Notes: generated by a model from the sequence alone, not told the origin. A DNA stretch of 64,000 nucleotides from Bacillota bacterium (GCA_023402845.1 JAEYFP010000039.1:1-64000); one strand, 5' to 3'. Positions 53,146 to 63,610 are shown, numbered from the stretch's first letter. A program made the numbers and translations.

Positions 53146-54987
53146 ATGAACGTTAATATAATCAAAAATAATATCAGAGAGCGTTTCAAAAGCATGAAGA
53201 CAAGGGAAAAGCTGTTTCTGGCGCTGTTCAGTCTCGCGCTGATCCTGATCCTGCTGCTCGGCAGCACTTTTCAGTCCGTCTACGTGCAGATGCTCATCAA
53301 GAATACGAGGAGCTTCACGGGAGAATATTTGGAGGAACTGTCCAACAATTTGGAAAATAAGACAGGTAATTTGAATGATGAGACATACAAGCTTATTGCA
53401 GATGCGGACTTTACGGGGCTGATAGCTGACCCGACGAAGCTGGAGTCAAGGGACGGCCTGCGCAAATTCCGGCAAGATATCCGAAAGACCGGAAATTTGT
53501 ATTTCACGAATTCGTCTCCGGTATCGGCGTTTTTTGCAGCGGATGCGAATGGGAATACGGCGTGGTGGGTCAAATATAAAAAATCATTTTATTATGGAAG
53601 CGTAAATGAAGAATTGGCTGCGGGCATCCTTGCAGAGGCGCAGGAAGAGCTGAAGACTGTGAACAGAAATACGTGCTGGTTTATAAGAAAAGAAGACGGT
53701 GGCGCTTATCTGGCAAGAAATATGGTGGATATGATAAACAATCTCGGGCAGGTATACGGCACGGTCGTATTCGCAATCGAGCCTTCTTTTTTTCAGACGA
53801 TACAGTCCGGTAACAGCATGATAACAAACGACAATTTAATATTCATAAACAATGACAGTCGCATGCTGTATAATGCTTCCGAATATCTTGACGATTTCCA
53901 GCCATACCTCGCGGTCAGCGAGCAGCGGTACGGAACATCGCTGACGGAAATTTCAATCGGAAACGAAAAATTCATGTTCGCGGAATATATAAAGAACAGC
54001 ACAGAATGGAGTTTGTACGCGCTGATTCCTGAGATGCGCTTTATGGGCACCGTCGGGATGGTGAAATGGTACATGATCGGTTTCTGTGTGGCGGCGGCTG
54101 GTATTTCCCTGTTACTGTCCTCTATTTTATCCAAAAATATGAGTAGGAATATCAGCGATCTGGAAAAGAATATGCGCAGGGTGGAACAGGGAGATTTCAG
54201 GGTTCATATTGAGCCTTCGGGAAATGATGAAATAGGGATGCTGTGCAATCGATTTAATTATATGGCAGACAAGATTGAGGAGCTGATCGGGGATGCATAC
54301 CGCGAGGGACAGGCAAAGCAGAAATTACAGTATCAGGTTTTAAAGGCGCAGATCAATCCACACTTTTTATACAATTCGCTTGGTTCTATCAAATGCATGG
54401 CGAAAATGGAGAAGAAGGAAAATATTGAGCAGATGACGACGGCGCTGATTGAGCTGCTGCGTGTATCCTTAAGCCGGACGAGTGAATATCTGACCGTTAA
54501 GGAGGAGACGGATTACATTAGGAATTATTTTATTTTGCAGCAGTTCCGCTATGAGAACGGCTTCCGGGTCCTTTATCAGATCAGCCCCGACACGGCGCAG
54601 TGCATCATGCTGAACTTTATTTTGCAGCCGCTCGTGGAAAATGCGTTATTTCACGGAATCAAAATCTCCAAAAGGAACGGCGTCATTCAAATCACATCCT
54701 CCATTACAGATGGGAAGCTGAAGCTGACGGTTGAGGACAACGGGATTGGCATGACCGGAGAAAAAATTGCGGAAATTCTTTCCGCGCAGGAGGCACGCTA
54801 TGAGGGGTTAAACAGCATCGGGGTAGCCAACGTTTCACAGAGGATCAAGCAGTATTTCGGAGAAGCATACGGACTGAATTATATCAGCACGCCGGGTGAG
54901 GGGAGCATCGCCGAGGTCTGGCTGCCGTTATTAAAAAGCATGGAGGAGGTGGCGGAATATGTACAACATTATGATTGTGGAAGATGA
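53146..54987 (+). CDS. YesM-type sensor histidine kinase (second system)
   Basis: A 613-residue kinase: helix near residue 25-45, extracellular Cache-like domain (~45-295), second helix (MIGFCVAAAGISLLLSSI), HAMP (MSRNISDLEKNMRRVEQGDF), phospho-acceptor His in INPHFLYNSLGS, N box LQPLVENALFHG, G box VEDNGIGM. The ATG follows ACGGAGG. Its end overlaps the response regulator by 29 bases. It probably senses a sugar of the GH2 locus. Confidence 0.93.
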   Translation: MNVNIIKNNIRERFKSMKTREKLFLALFSLALILILLLGSTFQSVYVQMLIKNTRSFTGEYLEELSNNLENKTGNLNDETYKLIADADFTGLIADPTKLESRDGLRKFRQDIRKTGNLYFTNSSPVSAFFAADANGNTAWWVKYKKSFYYGSVNEELAAGILAEAQEELKTVNRNTCWFIRKEDGGAYLARNMVDMINNLGQVYGTVVFAIEPSFFQTIQSGNSMITNDNLIFINNDSRMLYNASEYLDDFQPYLAVSEQRYGTSLTEISIGNEKFMFAEYIKNSTEWSLYALIPEMRFMGTVGMVKWYMIGFCVAAAGISLLLSSILSKNMSRNISDLEKNMRRVEQGDFRVHIEPSGNDEIGMLCNRFNYMADKIEELIGDAYREGQAKQKLQYQVLKAQINPHFLYNSLGSIKCMAKMEKKENIEQMTTALIELLRVSLSRTSEYLTVKEETDYIRNYFILQQFRYENGFRVLYQISPDTAQCIMLNFILQPLVENALFHGIKISKRNGVIQITSSITDGKLKLTVEDNGIGMTGEKIAEILSAQEARYEGLNSIGVANVSQRIKQYFGEAYGLNYISTPGEGSIAEVWLPLLKSMEEVAEYVQHYDCGR

Positions 54988-56530
54988 TGTGTTTTACCGT
55001 TATGAAATACGGAATTTCATGGACTGGGAAAGCCATGGCTTTACAATTTTGGAGGAAGCCGTTAACGGCAGGGATGCCTTAAACAAAATGGAAGAGATCC
55101 TTCCGGATCTCGTACTGACGGATATTAGCATGCCAGAAATGGATGGAATCACGCTGATGAAGGAGTTAAAGGCGCGCTTCCCGCATGTGAGGTTTATCGT
55201 GCTCAGCTCCTACGACGATTTTAATTTCGTGAAGGATGCAATGAAGTTCGGTGCGCAGGATTATATCCTGAAATATGATTTAAAGGAGCAGGAGATCGCT
55301 GCCATGCTTACAAAGGTGAAGAGTGAAATTGATGAGGAACAGAAATCACTGGAAAAAAGCCGGTTTGTTCAAGACAATTTTTTCCTGATTTCAGATGATT
55401 ACTTGAGGAACCTGTTGCTCGGTGTAAAAAATACGGAAGAAAACACAAAAAAGTTCTGGGACTATCTTGGAATAAAAAACATGCCGGAAAATATCACGGT
55501 TGTGGTAATGAAATTCGTGCAAGAGGTTGATGTGGACTATGACGCAGTCAAATCCATAGTGGGAACGATTTTGTCAAAAAGCGAATTCCTTGTATTTGTC
55601 GATAACCATACGCTTGTCGTGCTGCTCAGCTTGCCAGAAGAACGCAGCGCCATGCGGATTTTTGAATATACGACGAGAAAGGTGATGCAGCTTTACCAAA
55701 AGCTGAATGAGAGGAATATTACGGGCTTTGCGCTCGGGGTCAGCGACAGCGCAAAAGGGATCGGGGAGGTCGTTCGTCTGTATGAACAGGCCGAGAAGGC
55801 GCAGGAGCAGAGCATTTATGAGGGATATGAAAAAATCTATTTTTATGCGAATATCCGCAGGGAAAACGACACGATCGATATGGTTCTCTTCCTTGAAAAG
55901 TTGGGTGAGGAGCTCCATGAAGGACAGCAGGAGCAGGTAGAGAGCGGTTTGAAGCATTTCATCGAAAGGCTGTATAGTACAAGACCGGAGAAAAAGGAGT
56001 TATACAGATGTTTTCTCCTGCTGTTCCATGTACTTTATAAGACATGCGTGGAGGAAAAAATCGAGTTTGAAAGCGTTGTGGGAGTGCAGATAGTCACGGA
56101 AGAATGGTGCGAGGAATTTCGCTCTGTACAGGAGCTTGAGGAGGCTCTTTTTGCCGGATATGAAAAGCTGTCCGATAAAATGAGGCAGCGGGATCAGGCG
56201 GGACATACCGGAAGCAGCAGGCAGGCTGCTGCAATCAGGAGTCATATCGAAAAAAATTATATGAAGGAGCTGTCGCTGGAAATATTGTCGGAGGAGTTTG
56301 CCTTAACGCCAAACTATCTCTGCAAGGTTTTTAAGAACAGTACGGGAATGAAGCTGACGCAGTATATTAATCAGGTGCGGGTTGAGGGTGCCAAAAAGCT
56401 GCTTCGGAGCACAAACATGAAAGCCCATGAAATCGGGGAAACCGTCGGATTTTCCAGTGCTTCCTACTTTTCGACGGTTTTTAAGCAGGTAACTGGGATG
56501 AAGGTTTCGGAATATAAGGACAGCCTGTAA
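54959..56530 (+). CDS. YesN-type response regulator with AraC domain (second system)
   Basis: A 523-residue regulator: receiver (EDD; phospho-acceptor Asp in LTDISMPEMDG; Lys in YILKYD), a long middle region, and a C-terminal AraC HTH (LSLEILSEEFALTPNYLCKV; AHEIGETVGFSSASYFSTVF). The ATG follows GGAGGTGG. It probably activates the downstream transport and GH2 genes. Confidence 0.93.
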   Translation: MYNIMIVEDDVFYRYEIRNFMDWESHGFTILEEAVNGRDALNKMEEILPDLVLTDISMPEMDGITLMKELKARFPHVRFIVLSSYDDFNFVKDAMKFGAQDYILKYDLKEQEIAAMLTKVKSEIDEEQKSLEKSRFVQDNFFLISDDYLRNLLLGVKNTEENTKKFWDYLGIKNMPENITVVVMKFVQEVDVDYDAVKSIVGTILSKSEFLVFVDNHTLVVLLSLPEERSAMRIFEYTTRKVMQLYQKLNERNITGFALGVSDSAKGIGEVVRLYEQAEKAQEQSIYEGYEKIYFYANIRRENDTIDMVLFLEKLGEELHEGQQEQVESGLKHFIERLYSTRPEKKELYRCFLLLFHVLYKTCVEEKIEFESVVGVQIVTEEWCEEFRSVQELEEALFAGYEKLSDKMRQRDQAGHTGSSRQAAAIRSHIEKNYMKELSLEILSEEFALTPNYLCKVFKNSTGMKLTQYINQVRVEGAKKLLRSTNMKAHEIGETVGFSSASYFSTVFKQVTGMKVSEYKDSL

Positions 56531-56631
56531 TCTGCATAGAATATTTTAAGAAAACGCAATTTTTTGAAATGACGGTGTTTCAGAAAAACGCTACACTCAA
56601 TACAGTTAGAAAATTCTTCAGGAGGTGCGAT

Positions 56632-57936
56632 ATGAAAAAGAAGGTATTGGGTATGTTATTGGCTGTCATAACGGCGGCGGGGCTTATAGCCGGGTGCGGT
56701 TCCTCTTCCGGCGCGGATGCGGGAGAGGGCAAGGATGTAAAGCTGACATTGATCCATGATATGAATGAGGATAACTCGATCAGTTTTTTGGAGCAGGCGA
56801 TCGGAGCTTTCCAGGAGGCAAATCCAAATATTACGATCGAGATGGAAACGCTGTCGAGCGACGATTACAACACGATGTTGCGAAATAAAATCGCGGCGGA
56901 TGATGTGCCGGATCTGTTCTTCATCGATGACATCAATAAAAAGCAGGAATTCATCGATGCAAAATTATGCACGGACATCTCAAGCGAATCGTGGCTTGCG
57001 GCGAATGTGCAGGAAAGTGCGGTTGCGGCATGTACGCAGGAAGGAAAGACCTGGTGTCTTCCGATGTTCATCAGCGGGATGTTTGTTACCTATAACAAGG
57101 ATGTATTCAAAGAGGCAGGAGTAGTGGAAACGCCGCAGACATGGAAGGAATTCTTAAGCGTCTGCGAACAGATTCAAAGTGCGGGAAAGACGCCGATCGC
57201 GGCGGGCTTTCAGGAACAATGGGTGCTGTTCAGCGATGAGCAGTGCGATTCGGTTGTGACGACGGTGAAGAATGACCGGGAAAACAGAGTGAAGCTGGAG
57301 GCGGGAACAACAACCTGGGCAGCTGACGAAGGACATTTTTCCGAGGTTCTGACGCGCATGAAGGAACGGTATCAATACACGAATGACGATCCGTTTGGAA
57401 CGGATTGGAACACGGCTTTGAATATGATGGCAACAGGCGAGGCTGCGATGATTCTGAACGGCTCATGGACACCGGCCGGTGTGACGGCGATCAATCCGGA
57501 AGCGAACCTGGGGATTTTTCCGCTGCCCTTAACGGATAATGCCGAGGATGCAAAGCTTGCGCTGCATTCTTCTCCGGGAGGGTTTGCGGTTTATCAGGAG
57601 TCCAGGAATAAGGATGCGGCTATGAAATTTCTGGAGTTCTTATCGACGCCGGAAATGGGTGCCCTGGAGCAGAAGGTGAAAGGGGATATCTCGGCCTGCA
57701 AGAATATCACGGTGACAAAAGAGGATGGTGTGCTGTACGACATCAATCGGTATATCGAAAACAATAAGGTCTATGATTGGACGGGCTATTCGGAGCTGTT
57801 CGTGTCCGATGAATTGGAGACGATCACGACGGATGTAGAGACAGAGTTTTTGATGGATGAAAAGATGACGCCGGAGGCAGCGCTGAAGCTGCTGGATGAA
57901 AAATTCGCCGCAGCCTTCGCTTCACAGGCTGAATAA
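56632..57936 (+). CDS. Sugar ABC transporter substrate-binding lipoprotein (second system)
   Basis: About 434 residues with lipobox LIAGCGSS near residue 22, then a family 1 extracellular-binding domain (TLIHDMNEDNSISFLEQA; DVPDLFFIDD; NMMATGEAAMILNGSWTP). ATG 56632 (MKKKVLGML) follows AGGAGGTGCGAT; the longer frame from 56569 has no site. A strong stem-loop follows its stop. It hands sugar to the two permeases. Confidence 0.92.
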   Translation: MKKKVLGMLLAVITAAGLIAGCGSSSGADAGEGKDVKLTLIHDMNEDNSISFLEQAIGAFQEANPNITIEMETLSSDDYNTMLRNKIAADDVPDLFFIDDINKKQEFIDAKLCTDISSESWLAANVQESAVAACTQEGKTWCLPMFISGMFVTYNKDVFKEAGVVETPQTWKEFLSVCEQIQSAGKTPIAAGFQEQWVLFSDEQCDSVVTTVKNDRENRVKLEAGTTTWAADEGHFSEVLTRMKERYQYTNDDPFGTDWNTALNMMATGEAAMILNGSWTPAGVTAINPEANLGIFPLPLTDNAEDAKLALHSSPGGFAVYQESRNKDAAMKFLEFLSTPEMGALEQKVKGDISACKNITVTKEDGVLYDINRYIENNKVYDWTGYSELFVSDELETITTDVETEFLMDEKMTPEAALKLLDEKFAAAFASQAE

Positions 57937-57947
57937 AGAGAAGCGTT

Positions 57948-57979
57948 CCGCATCCCTTTCCTCATAGAAGGGGGTGCGG
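57948..57979 (+). promoter_or_regulatory. Intercistronic stem-loop between binding protein and permeases
   Basis: A 13-bp stem (57948-57960 with 57967-57979, two G-T pairs, 6-base loop) without a T tract. Such structures often protect the upstream mRNA, so the binding protein is made in excess over the permeases. Confidence 0.7.
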
Positions 57980-57996
57980 GACAAGAAAGGAATCAG

Positions 57997-58851
57997 ATGA
58001 ATAAGAGGATTAAGAACGGACTGAAGGATTTCAGTTTTTTAATGCCGGTCTTATTTTTTTTCGGCTTTTCTGTCATTATCCCGTTTGTTTTGGGGCTGGA
58101 TATCTCTCTGACAGACTGGAATGGTGTCTCAAAAGAGATGAATTATATAGGGCTTAAGAATTTTGTCAATATCTTTTCCAACGCGGATATTTTAGAGCCG
58201 ATCATCAATACGGTCTGCTATGCGTTGATCGTGACGATTGCGGGAAACCTGCTCTCTTTAGTGTTGTCGCTCGCGATTAACCGCAAGTTTCCGGGAAGGG
58301 CGTTTGCGAGGACGGCATTTTTCCTGCCGACCGCCATCAGCGTCGTGCTCGCGGTATTTATCTGGGGTTATGTGTTCAGGGATGTGTTTAGAAGCCTGTT
58401 TGGAATCAAGAGCCTATTAGGGCAGAAGAGCACAGTCATTTTGGGAATTGCCATCATCCACCTGTGGATCGACGTAGGAATTAACATGCTCGTCTATCTT
58501 TCTTCCCTGACGACGGTACCGAAGGAGCTGTATGAGGCGGCGGAGCTGGAGGGAGCGAGCAGGCTGAAGCAATTCCGCCATGTGACACTGCCTCTGATCG
58601 TACCGGCATTTACAACGTGCATTACCTTGTCCCTGACATACGGCCTTAGGGAATTTGCGACGCCCTACGCGGCGACGCAGGGCGGACCGGCCGGAGCATC
58701 GGAAACGATCGGCATTTATATTTATCATTATCTGATGAGCTATAACAAGGCCGGCTATGGGCAGGCGGTATCAGTCGTATTTACGGTCGTGCTCGTACTG
58801 GCAGGCGCGCTTCTTTCCAGGGCGTTGCGCAAAAAGGAGGTGGAGTTCTGA
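57997..58851 (+). CDS. Carbohydrate ABC transporter permease (MalF-like, second system)
   Basis: A 284-residue CUT1 permease with six helices, DISLTDWNGVSK and EAA loop LYEAAELEGASRLKQFRHVTLPL. The ATG follows AAAGGAATCAG. The TGA stop overlaps the next ATG (TGATG), so the two permeases are coupled. Confidence 0.92.
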   Translation: MNKRIKNGLKDFSFLMPVLFFFGFSVIIPFVLGLDISLTDWNGVSKEMNYIGLKNFVNIFSNADILEPIINTVCYALIVTIAGNLLSLVLSLAINRKFPGRAFARTAFFLPTAISVVLAVFIWGYVFRDVFRSLFGIKSLLGQKSTVILGIAIIHLWIDVGINMLVYLSSLTTVPKELYEAAELEGASRLKQFRHVTLPLIVPAFTTCITLSLTYGLREFATPYAATQGGPAGASETIGIYIYHYLMSYNKAGYGQAVSVVFTVVLVLAGALLSRALRKKEVEF

Positions 58852-59690
58852 TGGAAAGGTCGAAACAAGGCTGCATTGCAAACGGGTTTTTATCCTTGCT
58901 GACATTGGCGGCAGGCGTGCTCTTTCTGGCTCCAATGTATATCGTGGTGGTGAACGCGTTTAAAACGCCGATGGAAACAGCGCAGAGTATCTTGGCTTTT
59001 CCGCAAAGGCTGAATCTGAATAATTTTGAAAAGGCGGTTGAGGTCACGAACTTCTTTGTGACGCTGAAAAACAGCATGATCGTGACGGTGGCTTCCGTGC
59101 TGCTGATCGTAGTCTGCTCGTCGATGGCCGGATATATCATCTGCCGCAAAAGCCGATGCAGGCTGTACCGCATCATGGATATTCTATTGATGTCCGGCAT
59201 GATGATTTCTTTTCAGATGATCATGATACCCATTTACCGGATCATGAAAAATATGAGCCTGCTGAATACCTATACGGGAGCGGTCATTCTGATGGTTGGA
59301 ACAAGCGTTTCCTACGCGACGTTCCTCTATGTGGGATTCACGAAGACGATACCGCTTGAGTTGGAGGAGGCGGCTCGCATAGACGGTTGCGGTGTATATA
59401 AGACGTTCTGGCTTATTGTCTTTCCGCTGATGAAACCAATTACCGCTACGGTCGCCGCGCTTCACATGCTTTGGATGTGGAATGAATTCAATATCGGGCT
59501 GATCGTGCTGCAGAAAAAAAACATGCGGACGATTCCGATGCAGCAGTTTTATTTTTTCGGACAGCATGTGTCGAACATGAACGCCGCGTTTGCGGCGGCC
59601 TGTCTGTCGCTCATACCGGTCGTCATCTTCTTTTTCCTGACACAGAAGAGTATTGCCGGAGGGATGACGGCGGGAGCGATTAAAGGATAA
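58851..59690 (+). CDS. Carbohydrate ABC transporter permease (MalG-like, second system)
   Basis: A 279-residue CUT1 permease with EAA loop LELEEAARIDGCGVYKTFWLI and terminal IAGGMTAGAIKG. ATG 58851 follows AGGAGGTGGAG. No dedicated ATPase is encoded; a shared MsmK-type ATPase elsewhere is expected. Confidence 0.92.
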   Translation: MERSKQGCIANGFLSLLTLAAGVLFLAPMYIVVVNAFKTPMETAQSILAFPQRLNLNNFEKAVEVTNFFVTLKNSMIVTVASVLLIVVCSSMAGYIICRKSRCRLYRIMDILLMSGMMISFQMIMIPIYRIMKNMSLLNTYTGAVILMVGTSVSYATFLYVGFTKTIPLELEEAARIDGCGVYKTFWLIVFPLMKPITATVAALHMLWMWNEFNIGLIVLQKKNMRTIPMQQFYFFGQHVSNMNAAFAAACLSLIPVVIFFFLTQKSIAGGMTAGAIKG

Positions 59691-59703
59691 AGGAGCAAAA
59701 AAA

Positions 59704-62412
59704 ATGATACGGGAAAAAATATTGTTGGATCCGGGATGGAAGTTCCACCGGGGTGATGTATCGGATACAGAGGAACACGGCTATATGTATTCATACATGC
59801 ATACAAAAGCGGAACGCGGCAGGGGGCCGGCCTCCATGGATTTTCGCGATAAGGACTGGGAAACGGTCCGGCTTCCGCATGACTATGTCGTGGAGGGGGT
59901 GCCGACAAAAAAGGAAAATCCTGTGCATGGCTCGCTTGATCGGCCGAATGCCTGGTATCGGAAAAGCTTTCGCCTGGAAGAGGCGGATAAGGACCGGACG
60001 ATTCACATCGAATTGGAGGGCGTCTGCACGAAGAGCAGCATATGGGTCAACGGCTGTTACATGCATCATGAGGACAGCGCCTATACGGAAATCGACTTGG
60101 ATATGACGGATATCGCAAGGTTTGGAGATGATCTCAACGTCATTTCAGTCTATGTGGACAATTCCGATTATGAAGGCTGGTGGTACGAGGGCGGCGGCAT
60201 TTACCGCCATGTCTGGCTTATAAAGACGGACAGGACGGCAGTCGATCACTGCGGCGTCTGGGTGCACCCGGAGAATCGCGGCGGCGAATGCTGGGATGTG
60301 CCGGTAGAGACATGTATCCGAAACGACCGTTTTGAAGATGCCGGTATCCGCGTGCTGTCAAAAATTATCGGTAGCCGGGATGAGGAGCTTGGTCGCTGCG
60401 AAACGGCAGCAGACATCGCCTCAAGAAGCATCGGAGTAGTCGGACAGGTCATTAAAGTGGAGGGAGCGAAGCGATGGTCGCTTGAGCAGCCGAATCTTTA
60501 CCGGCTCGTGACAGAGCTCGTCAAGGACTGCAAAATAATCGATACGGTGGAGACGACATTCGGATTTCGAACGATTTGCTTTGATCCTGATGAAGGTTTT
60601 TTCTTAAACGGCGTTCCTACGAAAATCAAGGGAATGTGCATGCATGAGGATCACGGCGCTTTGGGGGTTGCTCTTCCGGATGGGATCAAGGAATACCGTG
60701 TGAGGCGGTTAAAGGAGATGGGCTGTAACGGATACCGGTTCTCTCACAACCCGCATTCACGGGAAACGCTTGATGCCTGCGACCGGCTCGGAATGCTCGT
60801 CATGGATGAAAACCGCTGGTTTGAATCGTCGAAGAACGGACTGAGGCGATTGGAAAAAGTGATACGGCGCGACCGCAACCACCCAAGCGTGGTCATATGG
60901 TCTATGGGAAATGAAGAATCGCTGCAGGATGGAGAGCGCGGGAAAAGGATCATGGCCGGCTTGAAAGCCTGTGTCAACAAGCTGGATACGACGAGGCCGG
61001 TGTTGATGGCGATGCACACGGGGCTGCTTGAGGATGGCGCCGCCGTTTCTGCCGATATGATTGGGATGAATTACAATATTGAGCTGTGTGAACAGGTGCA
61101 TAAAAAGCATCCGAATAAGGCCATTATTTTTTCGGAAGCGAACAACGCTTCTGAGGAGGATGTCCTCGGGAACCGGGCGGCTGGAATTCGGACATGGGAG
61201 CTTGTCGCAGAAAGGCCGTATCTTTGCGGATTGTTTGGATGGACCGGGATGGATTACCGCGGAGAGCATGATTATCCGGGCTTGTTTGCCCCGTGTGGCT
61301 GTATGGATAAAAATGGGTATGCGAAAAACAGCTATCATCTCTACCAGACCTATTGGCGGGATGAATCGAAGCTGTTTATCCAACCGCATTGGAACGGCTG
61401 TGAGCCGGGAGAACTCGTGCCGGTCAGAGCTTTTTCGACAGGCGAGGAGGTTACACTATATTTAAACGGAAAGGAAATCGGGACGAAGAAGGTGGATCCG
61501 TATTTTCAGACGGATTGGGAGGTCGCATACGAGCCGGGCGTTTTAAAGGCCGTCGCTAAATGGGATGGCATTCCACAAATGCAAGCGGAGCGCGTCACGA
61601 CCGGAAAACCCGCAAGGCTGCTCCTGCGTCTGGAAAATGAAAAGGTCTTTTATGGCGCACATGACACGGCGATTCTGACGGTTGAAGCAGAGGATGCCGC
61701 GGGAAGGATCGTGCCCGATGCGGATATGGAGTTTGTGGTCACATCCTGTAACGGAGCAGCACTTCTTGCTATCGGGAACGGGGACGTGAAGCATACCGGC
61801 AGCTTAGGAGGCGCTTCCTGCCGCCTCTATGACGGAAAGGCACAGATTTTGGCGGAACCTCTTGAGGAGCGCGTGTCCGTGCAGGTGGAAGCCGCCGGAA
61901 TGGAGCCTGCTCAGCTTGATTTTTCATGCAAAAGGGCAGATCCGGTTCCCGAAGCGGAATATCAGGAGAGCCGATATATCACCGAATGGGAAATGGCGGA
62001 CTGGACACCTGAGAAGCCGGAGGTGACGAATATAAGCGATGAAGCGCTTTCTTTCTATAAAAGGGTGGAGGTCGGACACGGGACCCAGCTGCACGATCTG
62101 AATAAGGACAGCGGATTTCTGGCCTATCACGCAAAAGCACGGGTGCCCAAGGACAGGGACGGCGAACCGCTGTCACTATGGTTTGAGCTGCTGGAAGGGA
62201 AAGCGGATATCCTCGTAAAGGTAAAGGATGAAGAAGGAAAGACCACCGGCAGAATAATGGCGAAAAAGGAATATGAGGAACCCGGCCCGCTTCGGATTCC
62301 GATAGAGCGGCAGGAAGCGGCTGAAACGGCAGAAATAGAAGTATGTCTGGAGGTATTCATGCCCTTCTGTGGAATCACAAAGCCGGTCAGGTGGCAGTAT
62401 GGAGAGGAGTAG
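59704..62412 (+). CDS. Glycoside hydrolase family 2 protein (paralogue B)
   Basis: A 902-residue cytoplasmic GH2 enzyme with RLPHDY, SSIWVNGCY, WWYEGGGIYRHVWL, acid/base Glu404 in SMGNEES and likely nucleophile Glu478 in IIFSEANN. C-terminal beta domains follow. It resembles paralogue A throughout but differs around the nucleophile, suggesting different specificity. No signal peptide. ATG after AAAGGAGC, 13 bases after the MalG-like gene; the MFS gene starts 2 bases after its stop. Confidence 0.9.
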   Translation: MIREKILLDPGWKFHRGDVSDTEEHGYMYSYMHTKAERGRGPASMDFRDKDWETVRLPHDYVVEGVPTKKENPVHGSLDRPNAWYRKSFRLEEADKDRTIHIELEGVCTKSSIWVNGCYMHHEDSAYTEIDLDMTDIARFGDDLNVISVYVDNSDYEGWWYEGGGIYRHVWLIKTDRTAVDHCGVWVHPENRGGECWDVPVETCIRNDRFEDAGIRVLSKIIGSRDEELGRCETAADIASRSIGVVGQVIKVEGAKRWSLEQPNLYRLVTELVKDCKIIDTVETTFGFRTICFDPDEGFFLNGVPTKIKGMCMHEDHGALGVALPDGIKEYRVRRLKEMGCNGYRFSHNPHSRETLDACDRLGMLVMDENRWFESSKNGLRRLEKVIRRDRNHPSVVIWSMGNEESLQDGERGKRIMAGLKACVNKLDTTRPVLMAMHTGLLEDGAAVSADMIGMNYNIELCEQVHKKHPNKAIIFSEANNASEEDVLGNRAAGIRTWELVAERPYLCGLFGWTGMDYRGEHDYPGLFAPCGCMDKNGYAKNSYHLYQTYWRDESKLFIQPHWNGCEPGELVPVRAFSTGEEVTLYLNGKEIGTKKVDPYFQTDWEVAYEPGVLKAVAKWDGIPQMQAERVTTGKPARLLLRLENEKVFYGAHDTAILTVEAEDAAGRIVPDADMEFVVTSCNGAALLAIGNGDVKHTGSLGGASCRLYDGKAQILAEPLEERVSVQVEAAGMEPAQLDFSCKRADPVPEAEYQESRYITEWEMADWTPEKPEVTNISDEALSFYKRVEVGHGTQLHDLNKDSGFLAYHAKARVPKDRDGEPLSLWFELLEGKADILVKVKDEEGKTTGRIMAKKEYEEPGPLRIPIERQEAAETAEIEVCLEVFMPFCGITKPVRWQYGEE

Positions 62413-62413
62413 C

Positions 62414-63610
62414 ATGGGAGAAAAGAAAAAAATATTAATTTTGATGAATGCGACGATTTTTCTCGCTTCATTTGGATTTATCATGTACAGCGCGCTGCTT
62501 CCCTCTTTTTCCGAGAGATATCGCATCACGCTGTCTGAGGCGGGGCTGGTCGGTTCCATCCTGTGCATGGGCCAGCTTTTCATTATCTTTCTTAATGATT
62601 TTCTGGCGGCGAAGCTGTCGAAAACCGTACTGATTGCCGGGGGCGTTTTTCTGCATCTGCTTTCGATGTTCTGGATCGCCTTTTCCCCGTCATACGGAAG
62701 CCTTTTGGCCGCCTTTTTTGTAAACGGAGCGGCAATCAGCCTGCTGAATGTCGTGATGAGCGCCTATATATCGGATTTATCGGGTGAACGTAGAAATTCC
62801 TATTTAAATATTTTCCATGGAATTTATGGGCTGGGTTCTCTGGCGGGGCCACTGCTTCCGACGATCGTGTTGGCCGCGGGCGGAAGCTGGACGGTCTGCT
62901 ACCTCATCGTAGGAGCCATATCGATCATGCTGTTTTTCGCCGTGCTCCTGTTCGCGAGAGGCAACGCGGGAGAGGTACAAAAAGAACCGGGCGGCAACGT
63001 TTCTTTTTTCAGGCTGCTCAAAAATCCGGGCTTGCTTTTGAGCTGTGCCGCAGCGATGCTTTATATGGGGTTTGACATGATGATCAGCACCTATATGTCA
63101 AGTTATCTCGGTTTGAAGTTGGGCGCGGCGGCGATTGCGGGGCTGACGATCACGTTTTACTGGGCGGGCTCGGCACTGGGCAGGCTGCTGTATTCGATGC
63201 TGTTTGCCAAAGTCAATGTCCGGCGTTACCTGGCGGTGGTGAACATCCTGACGGCGGTTGCGCTGTTCGTCGGAATGGGCGTTTTAAACAAATGGGTAAT
63301 GCTCGTGCTGATTTTTGCCGTAGGACTTTTATCAGGGGTGAATTTCCCGCTGGATATTGGGATTGCCTGCGGAATTTTTCCGAAACAGTCTGTTGCGGCT
63401 ACGAATGCGATCAGCATTTTCGGAAGTCTGGGCGGCATCATTTTTCCCGCTTTGGCGGGCAGAATGATGGAGAAAACAGGCTATCAAAGCCTGCTTGTCA
63501 TCGGGGGCATCCTCATGATGCTGATTGCGGCTCTGATGCTGTTGCTTGAAAGAATAAAAAAGAAAGAAAAAGAAGGAGGAAAATACACATGTACAATTAT
63601 AGAAAGGTAA
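62414..63610 (+). CDS. MFS transporter
   Basis: A 398-residue twelve-helix major-facilitator protein (ILILMNATIFLASFGFIMYS; central loop near residue 190; ends with a basic tail). Its place beside GH2 and fucose-isomerase-like genes suggests a sugar or glycoside permease or sugar exporter. ATG 62414 follows GAGGAG by 4-5 bases; the frame extends to 62369 within the GH2 gene but without a site. It overlaps the next gene by 22 bases. Confidence 0.88.
   Translation: MGEKKKILILMNATIFLASFGFIMYSALLPSFSERYRITLSEAGLVGSILCMGQLFIIFLNDFLAAKLSKTVLIAGGVFLHLLSMFWIAFSPSYGSLLAAFFVNGAAISLLNVVMSAYISDLSGERRNSYLNIFHGIYGLGSLAGPLLPTIVLAAGGSWTVCYLIVGAISIMLFFAVLLFARGNAGEVQKEPGGNVSFFRLLKNPGLLLSCAAAMLYMGFDMMISTYMSSYLGLKLGAAAIAGLTITFYWAGSALGRLLYSMLFAKVNVRRYLAVVNILTAVALFVGMGVLNKWVMLVLIFAVGLLSGVNFPLDIGIACGIFPKQSVAATNAISIFGSLGGIIFPALAGRMMEKTGYQSLLVIGGILMMLIAALMLLLERIKKKEKEGGKYTCTIIER

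Noticed and set aside
56540..56620. Possible catabolite-repression (cre) site before the second sugar-binding protein gene
   Set aside because: AACGC-containing stretches were compared with the cre consensus and miss required T/G positions.
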